A stretch of 64,000 nucleotides of DNA, taken from assembly GCF_000967865.1 (NCBI RefSeq), contig NZ_JXRU01000037.1:62001-126000 (forward strand), read 5' to 3'. Position numbers and translations under genes: made by a program. The number at the start of each line of letters is the position of its first letter. Position 1 is the first letter of the stretch. The notes beneath the pieces were generated by a model. The model was not told where the DNA came from. It worked only from the letters and a program-made list of their open reading frames with translations, and made no database searches. The stretch comes from Microbacterium sp. SA39 (GTDB taxonomy: Bacteria; Actinomycetota; Actinomycetes; Actinomycetales; Microbacteriaceae). This document shows, in pieces, positions 54,886 to 62,687 of this stretch.

Positions 54886-57800
54886 ATGAGGCTGAAGCTG
54901 ACTCTGCACCGTCAGGGGGGCGAACCCGTCGACATCGTGATCACGACGGACTCCACCGCCACGGCGGGCGATGTGGCGCGCCACGTCGCATCGGCAGACC
55001 CGACGCGCTCGACCCCGGTCGCCGAAGGCGATGTGCTCACACTGGCGGTCGCGCCCCCGAACGGCGAACGTCTCGTGCCCCTGCAGCCCGACGTACCGAT
55101 CGGCGAGGCCCCGATCGGATCCGGCTTCGCGGCATCCATCATCAACTACGGTCCTGACCATTCCTTCGCGGGCCAGCGGGATGCCGCGGGCGTGCTGCTC
55201 GCGACATCGGGAACGCTCGCCGGGCAGGAGTTCCCCATCTCCTCGGGGCACGTCTTCCTCGGCCGAGACGCCGGCAACGACGTCGTCCTCGCGGACCCCA
55301 TGGTCTCGAAGCGGCACGCGCGGCTCGAGGTCGGCACCCACATCGAGGTCGTCGACCTGAACTCCGCCAACGGCGTGCTCGTCGACGGCCTCGCGGTGCA
55401 GCGCGTACGGATCGAGGAGGGCGAGCCGTTCGTCATCGGTGGCACGACGCTCGTGCTGCGCCTCGCCCGCTCCTTCGACGGATCGGCCGGCGAAGAGCCG
55501 ATCATCGAACGCGGCGGTGGTCTGATGTTCAACCGCAGCCCCCGCGTCGAGGTGCGCTACCCCGGCACGGCCTTCAAGTTGCCGCGCCTGCCCACCGAGA
55601 AGATCGGCAAGATGTTCCCGTGGGCGATCATGGCCGCCCCGATCCTGATGGGCATGGCGTTGTACGCCATGAACGGGAACCCGCGTTCGCTCCTGATGAT
55701 CGTGATGACCCCGCTGATGGCGTTGGGCAACATCATCAACCAGTCCGCGCAGAGCAAGAAGAGCGGGAACCATGAGGTGCTCCTCTTCGAGAGGCAGTAC
55801 GAACAGCTCGAGGAGGATTTCTTCCGGGGCAAACCCGAGGAGGAGCGCGCCCGCAACGCGGAGGCGCCCGCGGTCGCCGAGATCTACGACCATGCGATGC
55901 GACTCGGCCCGATGCTGTGGACGAGGCGGCCGGAGCACTGGAACTTCCTCGGTCTGCGGCTCGGAAGCTGCCGACTCCCGGCGCGGAACAAGATCGACGA
56001 CGCCGAGGTGCCCGACGGGCTTCCCGAGTTCATCGATCGCGTCGACCGCTTGCGGGAGCGCTACGAGTTCGTCGATGACGTTCCGGTGTTCGACACCATG
56101 GCGGATGCCGGCTCGATCGGCATCGCCGGCCCGCAGGGTCCCGTCGCCGACACGATGCGCGGCATCGCGGTGCAGATCCTGGGGCTGCACGCCCCGAACG
56201 ACGTGGTCGCGGTGGCGTTCGCCGATTCGGCGTGGACGCCGGAGCTGGATTGGCTCAAGTGGATGCCGCACACCTCCAGCGAGAAGAGCCCGTTCCGCGA
56301 CATGGCGCTCGCCGACTCCGCCCCGACGAGTGCGGCTCTGCTGAGCACGCTCGAGGAGTACGTCCAGCGAGCGGGAGAAGGCCGCGGCGAGCCGCGCGGG
56401 CCGTTCAAGGAGGAGTGGAATCCGCTGCTCTACGGCACCGACGTCTCGCGCGCGGCCGGTGACCATCTGGGCACCCCGCCGCTGTCGGTCATCGTCTTCG
56501 TGAGCGGTGACGCACCCGTCGATCGCGGACGCCTCACCGATGTGCTCGAGCGCGGCGCCGATCACGGCGTGCACGCGGTGTTCGTGTCGCCCACGGTCGA
56601 GTCGCTCCCGGCCGTGTGCCGCAGCTACATCGACGTCACCGACGGGCTCGACGATGCGCGGGTCGGTCTCGTCCGCAACGGCGAGTACTTCGAACACGTG
56701 CGGGTCGAGGGTGTCTCGAACGCGTACATGCACATGCTCGCTCGGCGCCTCGCACCGGTGCTGGATGCCAGCACGGCGGTGCACGACTCGTCCGACATCC
56801 CGGGCTCGGTGATGTTCCTGCAGCTCGTCGACCCGGCCATCGCCGAGGACCCGCACGTGGTGATCGAGCGCTGGCGGCAGAACAACACGATCGTCGACCG
56901 CTCCCCGAGCCCGAGGCCCCGCCTGAAGAAGGCCAGCACTCTGCGCGCGATCATCGGTCAGGGTGCGAGCGACGCCATGGCCCTCGACTTGCGCACGCAG
57001 GGTCCGCACGCGCTCGTCGGTGGGACGACGGGTGCCGGAAAGTCCGAGTTCCTGCAGGCGTGGGTGCTGGGCATGGCGGCGGCGCACAGCCCCGACCGCG
57101 TCACCTTCCTCTTCGTCGACTACAAGGGCGGATCGGCCTTCGCCGACTGCGTCGAGCTGCCGCACTGCGTGGGCCTCGTGACCGACCTGAGTCCGCACCT
57201 CGTGCGCCGCGCCCTGACCAGCCTGCGCGCCGAGCTGCAGCACCGCGAGCATCTGCTCAACCGCAAGAAGGCGAAGGACTTGATCGAGCTCGAGAAGCGG
57301 CAGGACCCGGAGGTCCCGCCCGCCCTCGTGCTGGTGATCGACGAGTTCGCCGCGCTGGCATCCGAGATGCCGGAGTTCGTGGACGGCGTCGTCGACATCG
57401 CGCAGCGCGGTCGTTCGCTCGGCATCCACCTGATCATGGCGACGCAGCGCCCAGCCGGCGTCATCAAGGACAACCTGCGCGCGAACACCAACCTGCGCAT
57501 CGCTCTGCGCATGGCCGACGAAGCCGACTCGCGCGACGTCGTCGACGACGGCGTGGCTGCGACCTTCCCGGCATCCATCCCCGGACGCGCGATCGCCAAG
57601 ACGGGTCCCGGCCGCCTGGTGCCGTTCCAGTCCGCCTACGCCGGCGGATGGACCACCGAAGAGGATGGGGCCACGGCCGAGGTGCGCGTGGCACCGCTGC
57701 GCTTCGGTGCCGCGGGAGAGTGGGAGCCGGATCTGCCTGCCGAGTCCGACTCGCACGAGGTCGACCTCGGCCCGAACGATCAGAAGCGCATCGTGTCGAC

Positions 57801-59397
57801 GCTCATCCGGGCGAGCGAGACGGCGGCGCTCCCGCGTCCGCGCCGGCCGTGGCTCGACGACCTCGCGCCGCTCGTCGATCTGCGCGACCTTGCGAACGAG
57901 GGCGACACGCGCATCCCGATCGCCCTCGTGGACGTGCCGGAGAAGCAGCTGCAGCAGTCGGCCGTGTTCGCGCCCGACCGCGACGGCTCGCTCGTGATCT
58001 ACGGCACATCGGGATCGGGCAAGTCGACCGTGCTCAAGACGATCGCGACTGCGGCAGGCATGCGGCCCGATCTAGGCCGCGTGCAGGTGTACTGCCTCGA
58101 CTTCGCGTCCGGTGCGCTGGGCGCCCTGGCGACCCTCCCGCACGTCGGGTCGGTGGTCGACGGTGCGGACGTCGAGCGCATCCAGCGACTGCTGCGCACC
58201 CTCGACGGGGAGATGGATCGCCGTGCCGCCGCGTTCTCCGCGGCCAGCGCCGCCTCCGTCCAGGAGTATCGCGACCTGAAGGATCCGCGGATGCCGCGCA
58301 TCCTGCTGCTGATCGACAACTACCCCGAGTTCAAGAAGGACTGGGAGGTCGCGGCGGGCCGCAGCGCGTTCTACCGCATGTTCATGCGCATCCTCGGCGA
58401 AGGCCGCACGCTGGGCGTGCACACGGTCATCACGGCCGACCGCGGGAACGCGGTGCCGAGCGCCGTCGCGGCGAACATCTCGCGACGCGTCGTGCTGCGC
58501 ATGGGCGACCCGAGCCAGTACATGCTGCTCGCGGCGCCGCGCGACGTGCTCGACGAGCAGTCGGCACCGGGGCGCGCGATCGTCGACGGTCACGAGGCGC
58601 AGATCGCCGTGCTCGGCGGGACGCTGAACGTGGTCGAGCAGACCAAAGCCCTCGCGGCGCTGGGCGACGAGCTCCGTGCGAACGGCGTGCGCGACCTGCC
58701 CGAGATCGGCGCGCTCCCGACCATGGTCCTGTCGGCGGAGATGCCGACGAAGATGGACGGGATGCCGGTGTTCGGCGTCGCCGACGACACGCTCTCCGCG
58801 CACGGGTTCGAACCCATCGGTTCGTTCGTCATCACCGGACCTCCTGCGTCGGGCAAGACGAACACTCTGAAGGCGCTCGTCGTCGCCATGGAACGGTTCG
58901 ATCCGAGCATCCGGTTGTACCACTTCGGTACCCGCCGTTCTGAACTCAAGGACTTCCGTCCCTGGGTGAAGAGCGCGACGCGTCCGGAGGACGAGAAGGA
59001 TCTCGCGACCGAGCTCGCCGAGCTCGTGGTGAGCGATGCTTCCGGCGGTCGCATCATGATCGTGATCGAAGACATCCCGCATCTCGCCGACGGCCCGGCG
59101 GATCGTCCGATGCGCTCGCTTCTGCAGGCCATGAACAACAGCGACCACATGCTGATCGCGGATGCCGAGATCAGCCGCGCCAGCGGCAGCATCGGCGTGC
59201 TGGGCGAATGGAAGATCGCCCGACAGGGGATCGTGCTGAAGGCCGACACCTACGACGGCGACGCGATCTTCAAGACGCCGTTCGGACGGGTCAAGCGCAC
59301 CGACTTCCCGGTGGGGCGAGGAATCTTCGTGCAGGCGGGTCGCACCGTGACGATGCAGATCCCGTTCGTCCCGGACGCGCCGGCAGCGCGGGTCTAG
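54886..59397 (+). CDS. FHA-FtsK/SpoIIIE ATPase, EssC/EccC-like motor of a type VII-like secretion system
   Basis: 1,503 residues. An N-terminal ubiquitin-like stretch (1-95) and an FHA domain (about 105-195; FLGRDAGND, SKRHARL, NSANGVL) precede two membrane helices (about 243-290). Three P-loop ATPase domains follow: Walker A Lys719 (GGTTGAGKSE), Lys1046 (GTSGSGKST) and Lys1324 (GPPASGKTN); Walker B LVIDEFAAL, LLIDNYPEF and IVIEDIPHL. A single chain with N-terminal FHA is the EssC architecture of Firmicutes T7SS, whereas mycobacterial EccC lacks FHA. It drives export of WXG100-type substrates. GGGGGG upstream of the ATG is the ribosome site. Confidence 0.93.
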   Translation: MRLKLTLHRQGGEPVDIVITTDSTATAGDVARHVASADPTRSTPVAEGDVLTLAVAPPNGERLVPLQPDVPIGEAPIGSGFAASIINYGPDHSFAGQRDAAGVLLATSGTLAGQEFPISSGHVFLGRDAGNDVVLADPMVSKRHARLEVGTHIEVVDLNSANGVLVDGLAVQRVRIEEGEPFVIGGTTLVLRLARSFDGSAGEEPIIERGGGLMFNRSPRVEVRYPGTAFKLPRLPTEKIGKMFPWAIMAAPILMGMALYAMNGNPRSLLMIVMTPLMALGNIINQSAQSKKSGNHEVLLFERQYEQLEEDFFRGKPEEERARNAEAPAVAEIYDHAMRLGPMLWTRRPEHWNFLGLRLGSCRLPARNKIDDAEVPDGLPEFIDRVDRLRERYEFVDDVPVFDTMADAGSIGIAGPQGPVADTMRGIAVQILGLHAPNDVVAVAFADSAWTPELDWLKWMPHTSSEKSPFRDMALADSAPTSAALLSTLEEYVQRAGEGRGEPRGPFKEEWNPLLYGTDVSRAAGDHLGTPPLSVIVFVSGDAPVDRGRLTDVLERGADHGVHAVFVSPTVESLPAVCRSYIDVTDGLDDARVGLVRNGEYFEHVRVEGVSNAYMHMLARRLAPVLDASTAVHDSSDIPGSVMFLQLVDPAIAEDPHVVIERWRQNNTIVDRSPSPRPRLKKASTLRAIIGQGASDAMALDLRTQGPHALVGGTTGAGKSEFLQAWVLGMAAAHSPDRVTFLFVDYKGGSAFADCVELPHCVGLVTDLSPHLVRRALTSLRAELQHREHLLNRKKAKDLIELEKRQDPEVPPALVLVIDEFAALASEMPEFVDGVVDIAQRGRSLGIHLIMATQRPAGVIKDNLRANTNLRIALRMADEADSRDVVDDGVAATFPASIPGRAIAKTGPGRLVPFQSAYAGGWTTEEDGATAEVRVAPLRFGAAGEWEPDLPAESDSHEVDLGPNDQKRIVSTLIRASETAALPRPRRPWLDDLAPLVDLRDLANEGDTRIPIALVDVPEKQLQQSAVFAPDRDGSLVIYGTSGSGKSTVLKTIATAAGMRPDLGRVQVYCLDFASGALGALATLPHVGSVVDGADVERIQRLLRTLDGEMDRRAAAFSAASAASVQEYRDLKDPRMPRILLLIDNYPEFKKDWEVAAGRSAFYRMFMRILGEGRTLGVHTVITADRGNAVPSAVAANISRRVVLRMGDPSQYMLLAAPRDVLDEQSAPGRAIVDGHEAQIAVLGGTLNVVEQTKALAALGDELRANGVRDLPEIGALPTMVLSAEMPTKMDGMPVFGVADDTLSAHGFEPIGSFVITGPPASGKTNTLKALVVAMERFDPSIRLYHFGTRRSELKDFRPWVKSATRPEDEKDLATELAELVVSDASGGRIMIVIEDIPHLADGPADRPMRSLLQAMNNSDHMLIADAEISRASGSIGVLGEWKIARQGIVLKADTYDGDAIFKTPFGRVKRTDFPVGRGIFVQAGRTVTMQIPFVPDAPAARV

Positions 59398-59410
59398 TGC
59401 GCAGGGGAGT

Positions 59411-59454
59411 GGGCACCTCTGCCCATTCCCGTTCGCGCAAGCGGTACCTAAGCT
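59411..59454 (+). promoter_or_regulatory. Locus promoter P3: palindrome plus -10 box of the WXG-like effector operon
   Basis: GGGCA-CCTC-TGCCC at 59411-59424, 24 nt, TAAGCT at 59449-59454, 23 nt before the ATG at 59477. The -35 position holds TTCCCG, a weak match. Confidence 0.65.
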
Positions 59455-59476
59455 CCCCCGAGGAGGGTGGTGCGCC

Positions 59477-60181
59477 ATGGGGATGATGTTGCCGAACGAG
59501 CTCATCTGGGTGATGGAGAAGCTCGGGTTCGAGTGGCCGGATGTCGACGAGGACGAGCTACGCCGTGGAGGCGACATCGTCAACACCTTCCGGGGCGAGT
59601 TCGAGGGTGCTGTCCAGTCGATCGACCGCAAGATCAACGGCGACCTCGCGGCAGCCATGCGAGGGCAGGCGGGGCCGGCGTTCGTGTCGGCGTGGAACAC
59701 GAACCGATCGCAGAACCTGCAGAAGATCATCGACGTGCTCGGTCCCGTCCCCGCGGCGATCGACGTTGCGGCCACCGTGGTGACAGGGCTGAAGATCAAG
59801 GTGATCGCCGACGTGACGACCACCATGATCGCGCTGGTGGGAATGCTGACGAATCCGATCACCGCGGTGGGTGCGGGGCCGATGCTCATCATCAAGAAGA
59901 GAGTGCTCAACGCAGCCGTCGACATGGCGGTAGAGGAAGCCCTCGGGCAGCTGCTGCCGATGATGATCGAGCCGCTCGCGGAGGAACTGCCTGCAGTGAT
60001 CGCCGCAGCATTGGACGCCCCGGTCGTCGAGGCCGTCGTCGGGGACACGGACGAGTTCTACGCCGATCTGCAAGCGCTCGAACAGGCACAATCCGAATTC
60101 GAGCTGAGTTCGACCGACATCGACAGTCTGATCGATCGGCTGATCGTCGATCTGTCCGGACTGAACATCACGGGGAGCTGA
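59477..60181 (+). CDS. WXG100-like/CpnT N-terminal domain protein, probable T7SS substrate
   Basis: 234 residues. The start (LPNELIWVMEKLGFEWPDVDEDELR) is characteristic of the WXG100-like N-terminal domain found on actinobacterial polymorphic toxins such as CpnT. A helical hairpin with a hydrophobic segment (about 95-135) and an acidic C-terminus follow. In most relatives this domain continues into a toxin domain; here it stops, and the toxin is the next gene in another frame, one nucleotide after the stop codon. It is therefore a candidate export carrier for the toxin. GAGGAGGG is the ribosome site. Confidence 0.75.
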   Translation: MGMMLPNELIWVMEKLGFEWPDVDEDELRRGGDIVNTFRGEFEGAVQSIDRKINGDLAAAMRGQAGPAFVSAWNTNRSQNLQKIIDVLGPVPAAIDVAATVVTGLKIKVIADVTTTMIALVGMLTNPITAVGAGPMLIIKKRVLNAAVDMAVEEALGQLLPMMIEPLAEELPAVIAAALDAPVVEAVVGDTDEFYADLQALEQAQSEFELSSTDIDSLIDRLIVDLSGLNITGS

Positions 60182-60182
60182 C

Positions 60183-60755
60183 GTGGCCGGCAAAGCAGAC
60201 GAGATCGGTGAGATCGCCGGGCGCGCTTTCAAAGACGTCGGCCATACGCTGAAACCGGTCGCGGAGCTGCCGACAGGCCTGATGCGGAAACAGCGTCGCA
60301 ACCAGGACGACGTCGAGGAGAACGACTCTGCGGATGGCCTGTTCGACGGAGGTCAGCCGACACGGTCAGGTTCTGATGCGCGAGGACTGACTGATGGTGG
60401 TCCTGGTCACTGGGCCGAATCGCCGAGGCGGACCAAAGGCCAGGAATACCAGGAGTTCATCACAGGTGTCGAGCGGGGCACCGAGTATCGAGTCGATGGT
60501 GTGAATTTCGATGGGTATGACGGCACTCGTGGTGTGCTTCTCGATGCCAAGGATTGGCGGGATTTCCCCCCGGTGGACAGAGACTTCTGGCACAAGGGAA
60601 CGTTGAACGAGATCGACAACCAGGTGACCGCCGCGGACGGGACGCCGATCGAGTGGCATTTCTCGACGCAGTCTGCGAAGAGCGAAGTCGATCGCCTGCT
60701 GCAACGGAACGACATGGTCGGTGACATCACCACCGTCTTCACGCCGGTTGGCTAG
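60183..60755 (+). CDS. Tox-REase-5-like nuclease toxin
   Basis: 190 residues with a polar, disordered N-terminal half and a C-terminal domain (about 80-190) resembling restriction-endonuclease-fold toxin 5: EYQEFITG, VNFDGYDGTRGVLLDAKDW with Asp110/Asp113 and the D-A-K motif (Asp121, Lys123), then NQVTAADGTPIEWHFS. This family degrades nucleic acid in polymorphic toxin systems. No export signal of its own. GTG start at 60183, directly after the WXG-like gene. The next gene encodes the expected immunity protein. Confidence 0.75.
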   Translation: MAGKADEIGEIAGRAFKDVGHTLKPVAELPTGLMRKQRRNQDDVEENDSADGLFDGGQPTRSGSDARGLTDGGPGHWAESPRRTKGQEYQEFITGVERGTEYRVDGVNFDGYDGTRGVLLDAKDWRDFPPVDRDFWHKGTLNEIDNQVTAADGTPIEWHFSTQSAKSEVDRLLQRNDMVGDITTVFTPVG

Positions 60756-60758
60756 CAT
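60753..60758 (+). promoter_or_regulatory. Possible own -10 box (TAGCAT) of the immunity gene
   Basis: TAGCAT overlaps the toxin stop codon region and ends 9 nt before the immunity ATG. A separate promoter would allow immunity without toxin expression. No palindrome of the P1-P4 type is present. Confidence 0.35.
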
Positions 60759-60767
60759 GGGAGCGCT

Positions 60768-61523
60768 ATGGACAGCTTGAAGCCCTACTTCGGAGTCTTC
60801 TGGGGTGCGCGTGCGCAGACATTCGGTGAGTTCGCCGATCAGACGCGTGATTTCCTGCTCGGCTTGAGGAGCATTCATCCCGCATTCGCGACGCTGTACG
60901 TGCTGGGTGACAAAGCCGGCGATGAGGAGAAGCTCGGGGATGATCTCGAGAACCTCGACGCGCTCACGCGGGAACGAGGCTGGAACCGAAGCTCGCCCAG
61001 AGCGTGGTTCAGCGTCCTCGACCCTGACGGGTATCCGACACGCGAGACGGTGGTCGACGTCGGGTGGAGCCTCAGCATCGTGAACCAACCCGAGGGCGCG
61101 AAGACGCGCGACTTCGTGAGCATCGCGATCACGTCGGGGCAATCGGGAAGGCGAGTTCATCGAAATCGTGTCCTGCTGATGGTCGACGATGGGTCCTCGG
61201 CTTTGGTCGCTCCCGCTGTGGCGGAGCGGGTCTTCCGGTATCTGATCGAGTTCTGGCAAGCCGAACGAGGATGGCTCACCGAGGAAGGGTTTCGCTCGGC
61301 GGTGTGGGATGAGTCCACCCGCGAGCAGCTTGGCTGGCTGAATTTCCGAGACGATCCGGCCTTCGCCCGGTTCCTGCCCTCCGACACTCCGCTGGAACCG
61401 TACCGTGAGGGCATCATCTTCCGAATCGGCGACGGAGATGTGTTGAGCTCCGGAGACCAGGCGGCTGTCGCCACCGGCCGGGCGATACAGGACGCAGTGC
61501 GGGCTGAGCGAAGCGAGACATGA
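60768..61523 (+). CDS. Probable immunity protein, Imm52 type
   Basis: 251 residues, cytoplasmic, no membrane helix. It starts MDSLKPYFGVFWG and resembles the Imm52 family, which is found next to Tox-REase-5 toxins; I recognise it from the start, the length and the position rather than from catalytic motifs. It should bind and neutralise the toxin encoded just upstream. The last codons (A-E-R-S-E-T) lie in a sequence similar to the class A REP-like element (GAGCGAAGCGAGAC at 61505-61518). Confidence 0.65.
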   Translation: MDSLKPYFGVFWGARAQTFGEFADQTRDFLLGLRSIHPAFATLYVLGDKAGDEEKLGDDLENLDALTRERGWNRSSPRAWFSVLDPDGYPTRETVVDVGWSLSIVNQPEGAKTRDFVSIAITSGQSGRRVHRNRVLLMVDDGSSALVAPAVAERVFRYLIEFWQAERGWLTEEGFRSAVWDESTREQLGWLNFRDDPAFARFLPSDTPLEPYREGIIFRIGDGDVLSSGDQAAVATGRAIQDAVRAERSET

Positions 61524-61536
61524 CTCGCGCCGCGGC

Positions 61537-61986
61537 GTGTCCGGATCTCTGGTGACGTCGTACGGACCGTTCGCGGAGATGACCCCGTCCGGGCAGGTCG
61601 GCTGGATCGACGTGCGAGACGGACCCATCATCGATCAGGTCCGGCGGATGCTCGGCCACCTCGATGGTGCCGACAAGTACACATACAGCATCTGGCGCGG
61701 GCCGGATCCGGTCGAGGGTGACGGAATCCTTGTTCCGATCAGCGACGAGCGAGCCGTCCGGGTGGGTGCCCACGAGGTCTTCACCGCTGATGAGGCGGCC
61801 GCCATCTTCGACCACTTCTACCGGACTGACAGCGTGTCCGACGAGTTCCAGCGCCGCGAACTCGACCTTTCACAGGATCAGTCGGTTCGACATCGCGCGA
61901 TTCGACGCTCTGACGACTCACACCGCAGACTCATGGGCACCACTCCCCATTTGTCGATCGGGGATCGTTGGCTAACCTCTTCGTAA
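61537..61986 (+). CDS. Hypothetical protein between immunity gene and WXG100 gene
   Basis: Up to 149 residues; I do not recognise the family. GTG at 61537 or GTG at 61552 (giving M-T-S-Y-G-P-F) are possible starts. The first 110 residues look globular (VGWIDVRDGPIIDQVRRML, EVFTADEAAAIFDHFY) and have the size of a small immunity protein; the last 35 are polar and rich in Arg, His and Ser. The 3' end overlaps promoter P4 of the WXG100 gene, so the true C-terminus may be shortened or frameshifted. Second immunity protein is one option, by position only. Confidence 0.5.
   Translation: MSGSLVTSYGPFAEMTPSGQVGWIDVRDGPIIDQVRRMLGHLDGADKYTYSIWRGPDPVEGDGILVPISDERAVRVGAHEVFTADEAAAIFDHFYRTDSVSDEFQRRELDLSQDQSVRHRAIRRSDDSHRRLMGTTPHLSIGDRWLTSS
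61935..61978 (+). promoter_or_regulatory. Locus promoter P4: palindrome plus -10 box of the WXG100 gene
   Basis: GGGCA-CCAC-TCCCC at 61935-61948, 24 nt, TAACCT at 61973-61978. The start codon is 52 nt downstream. The right half-site has one mismatch to TGCCC. Confidence 0.65.
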
Positions 61987-62030
61987 GAGGCCGAGCGGCC
62001 TGAACGAGAAGACAACTGGAGGCGGTTCTC

Positions 62031-62324
62031 ATGGCCCATGATTTTGGCGCAACGTACAGCGAGATGGAAAGCGCCTCGGCGCGACTTCGCGACGGACGCA
62101 GTGCAGTCAGCGACACGCTCAAGGAGCTGCAAGGCATCATCGACGATCTCGTGCAGGACGGCTTCAAGACGGAGAACGCGTCTGACGCCTACGCCACGGC
62201 GTACGAAGAGCTCACGACGTCGCTCGACGACGCCGCAGAGGCCGTGAACGACATGGCACAGGCCCTGGACCGCATGGCGGACCAGATCCGCGACACCGAC
62301 GCCAACATGGCCGGCGGCGCCTGA
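62031..62324 (+). CDS. WXG100-family secreted helical hairpin protein
   Basis: 97 residues, two predicted helices joined by a short turn, no signal peptide: the size and build of ESAT-6/WXG100 proteins. The turn is V-Q-D-G-F-K-T in place of W-x-G, a variant of the type LVxDGFxT. The C-terminal Y-x-x-x-D/E export signal is not seen in standard form; MADQIRDTD is the nearest. GGAGG at 62020-62024 is the ribosome site. It has its own promoter (P4) and a strong terminator, as expected for an abundantly made secretion partner of the EssC-like ATPase. Confidence 0.85.
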   Translation: MAHDFGATYSEMESASARLRDGRSAVSDTLKELQGIIDDLVQDGFKTENASDAYATAYEELTTSLDDAAEAVNDMAQALDRMADQIRDTDANMAGGA

Positions 62325-62337
62325 ACCATCGCGCATC

Positions 62338-62381
62338 GAGAGGTCGTGGGGTTGATCGCAAGATCAGCCCCACGGCCTCTC
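62338..62381 (+). terminator. 20-bp hairpin terminator with GCAA tetraloop after the WXG100 gene
   Basis: Arms 62338-62357 and 62362-62381 pair along all 20 positions with two G-U pairs in RNA, closed by the GNRA-type loop GCAA. It starts 14 nt after the stop codon. Confidence 0.85.
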
Positions 62382-62414
62382 TCCATGCATGGGGCATGAG
62401 CGGACCGCCCCGAA

Positions 62415-62420
62415 TAGAAT
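62415..62420 (+). promoter_or_regulatory. -10 box TAGAAT of the 62453 gene
   Basis: TAGAAT lies 33 nt before the start codon and after the WXG100 terminator, so a new transcript probably begins here. Confidence 0.4.
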
Positions 62421-62452
62421 CAGTCGGGGAACACGACCGGAGGACACGAGCG

Positions 62453-62677
62453 ATGAGCGGAACACAGAGCTACTACTGGTACAACCTGACCTCGCAGTCG
62501 GTGGTGCGTGCGGACGAGCGTCCTTCGGAGGACGTCATCGGCCCGTTCGGCTCGCCGGAGGAGGCAGAGGAGTCGCCCGCGATGCTGCTGGAGCACGCAC
62601 GCGCCTGGCTCGAGAGCGAAGAGAGCGAGCCGTTCCGCGCGCTGGTCGAAGAAGAAGACGGCACCGACCTCACGTGA
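62453..62677 (+). CDS. Small acidic hypothetical protein
   Basis: 74 residues, strongly acidic C-terminal half (ESEESEPF, EEEDGTDLT), with a Tyr/Trp-rich start (QSYYWYNLTSQSVV) and the phrase GPFGSPEEAE, which resembles small SPOR-like or methionine-aminopeptidase-associated proteins but is not diagnostic. GGAGGA at 62439-62444 supports the ATG at 62453. No signal peptide. It is 10 nt from the following lipoprotein gene and may be co-transcribed with it. Function unknown. Confidence 0.7.
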   Translation: MSGTQSYYWYNLTSQSVVRADERPSEDVIGPFGSPEEAEESPAMLLEHARAWLESEESEPFRALVEEEDGTDLT

Positions 62678-62687
62678 CGGACGGCTC

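Noticed and set aside
62392-62420. GGGCA at 62392 before the 62453 gene as a fifth P-type promoter
   Set aside because: No TGCCC half-site follows at N4, and the distance to TAGAAT is wrong.
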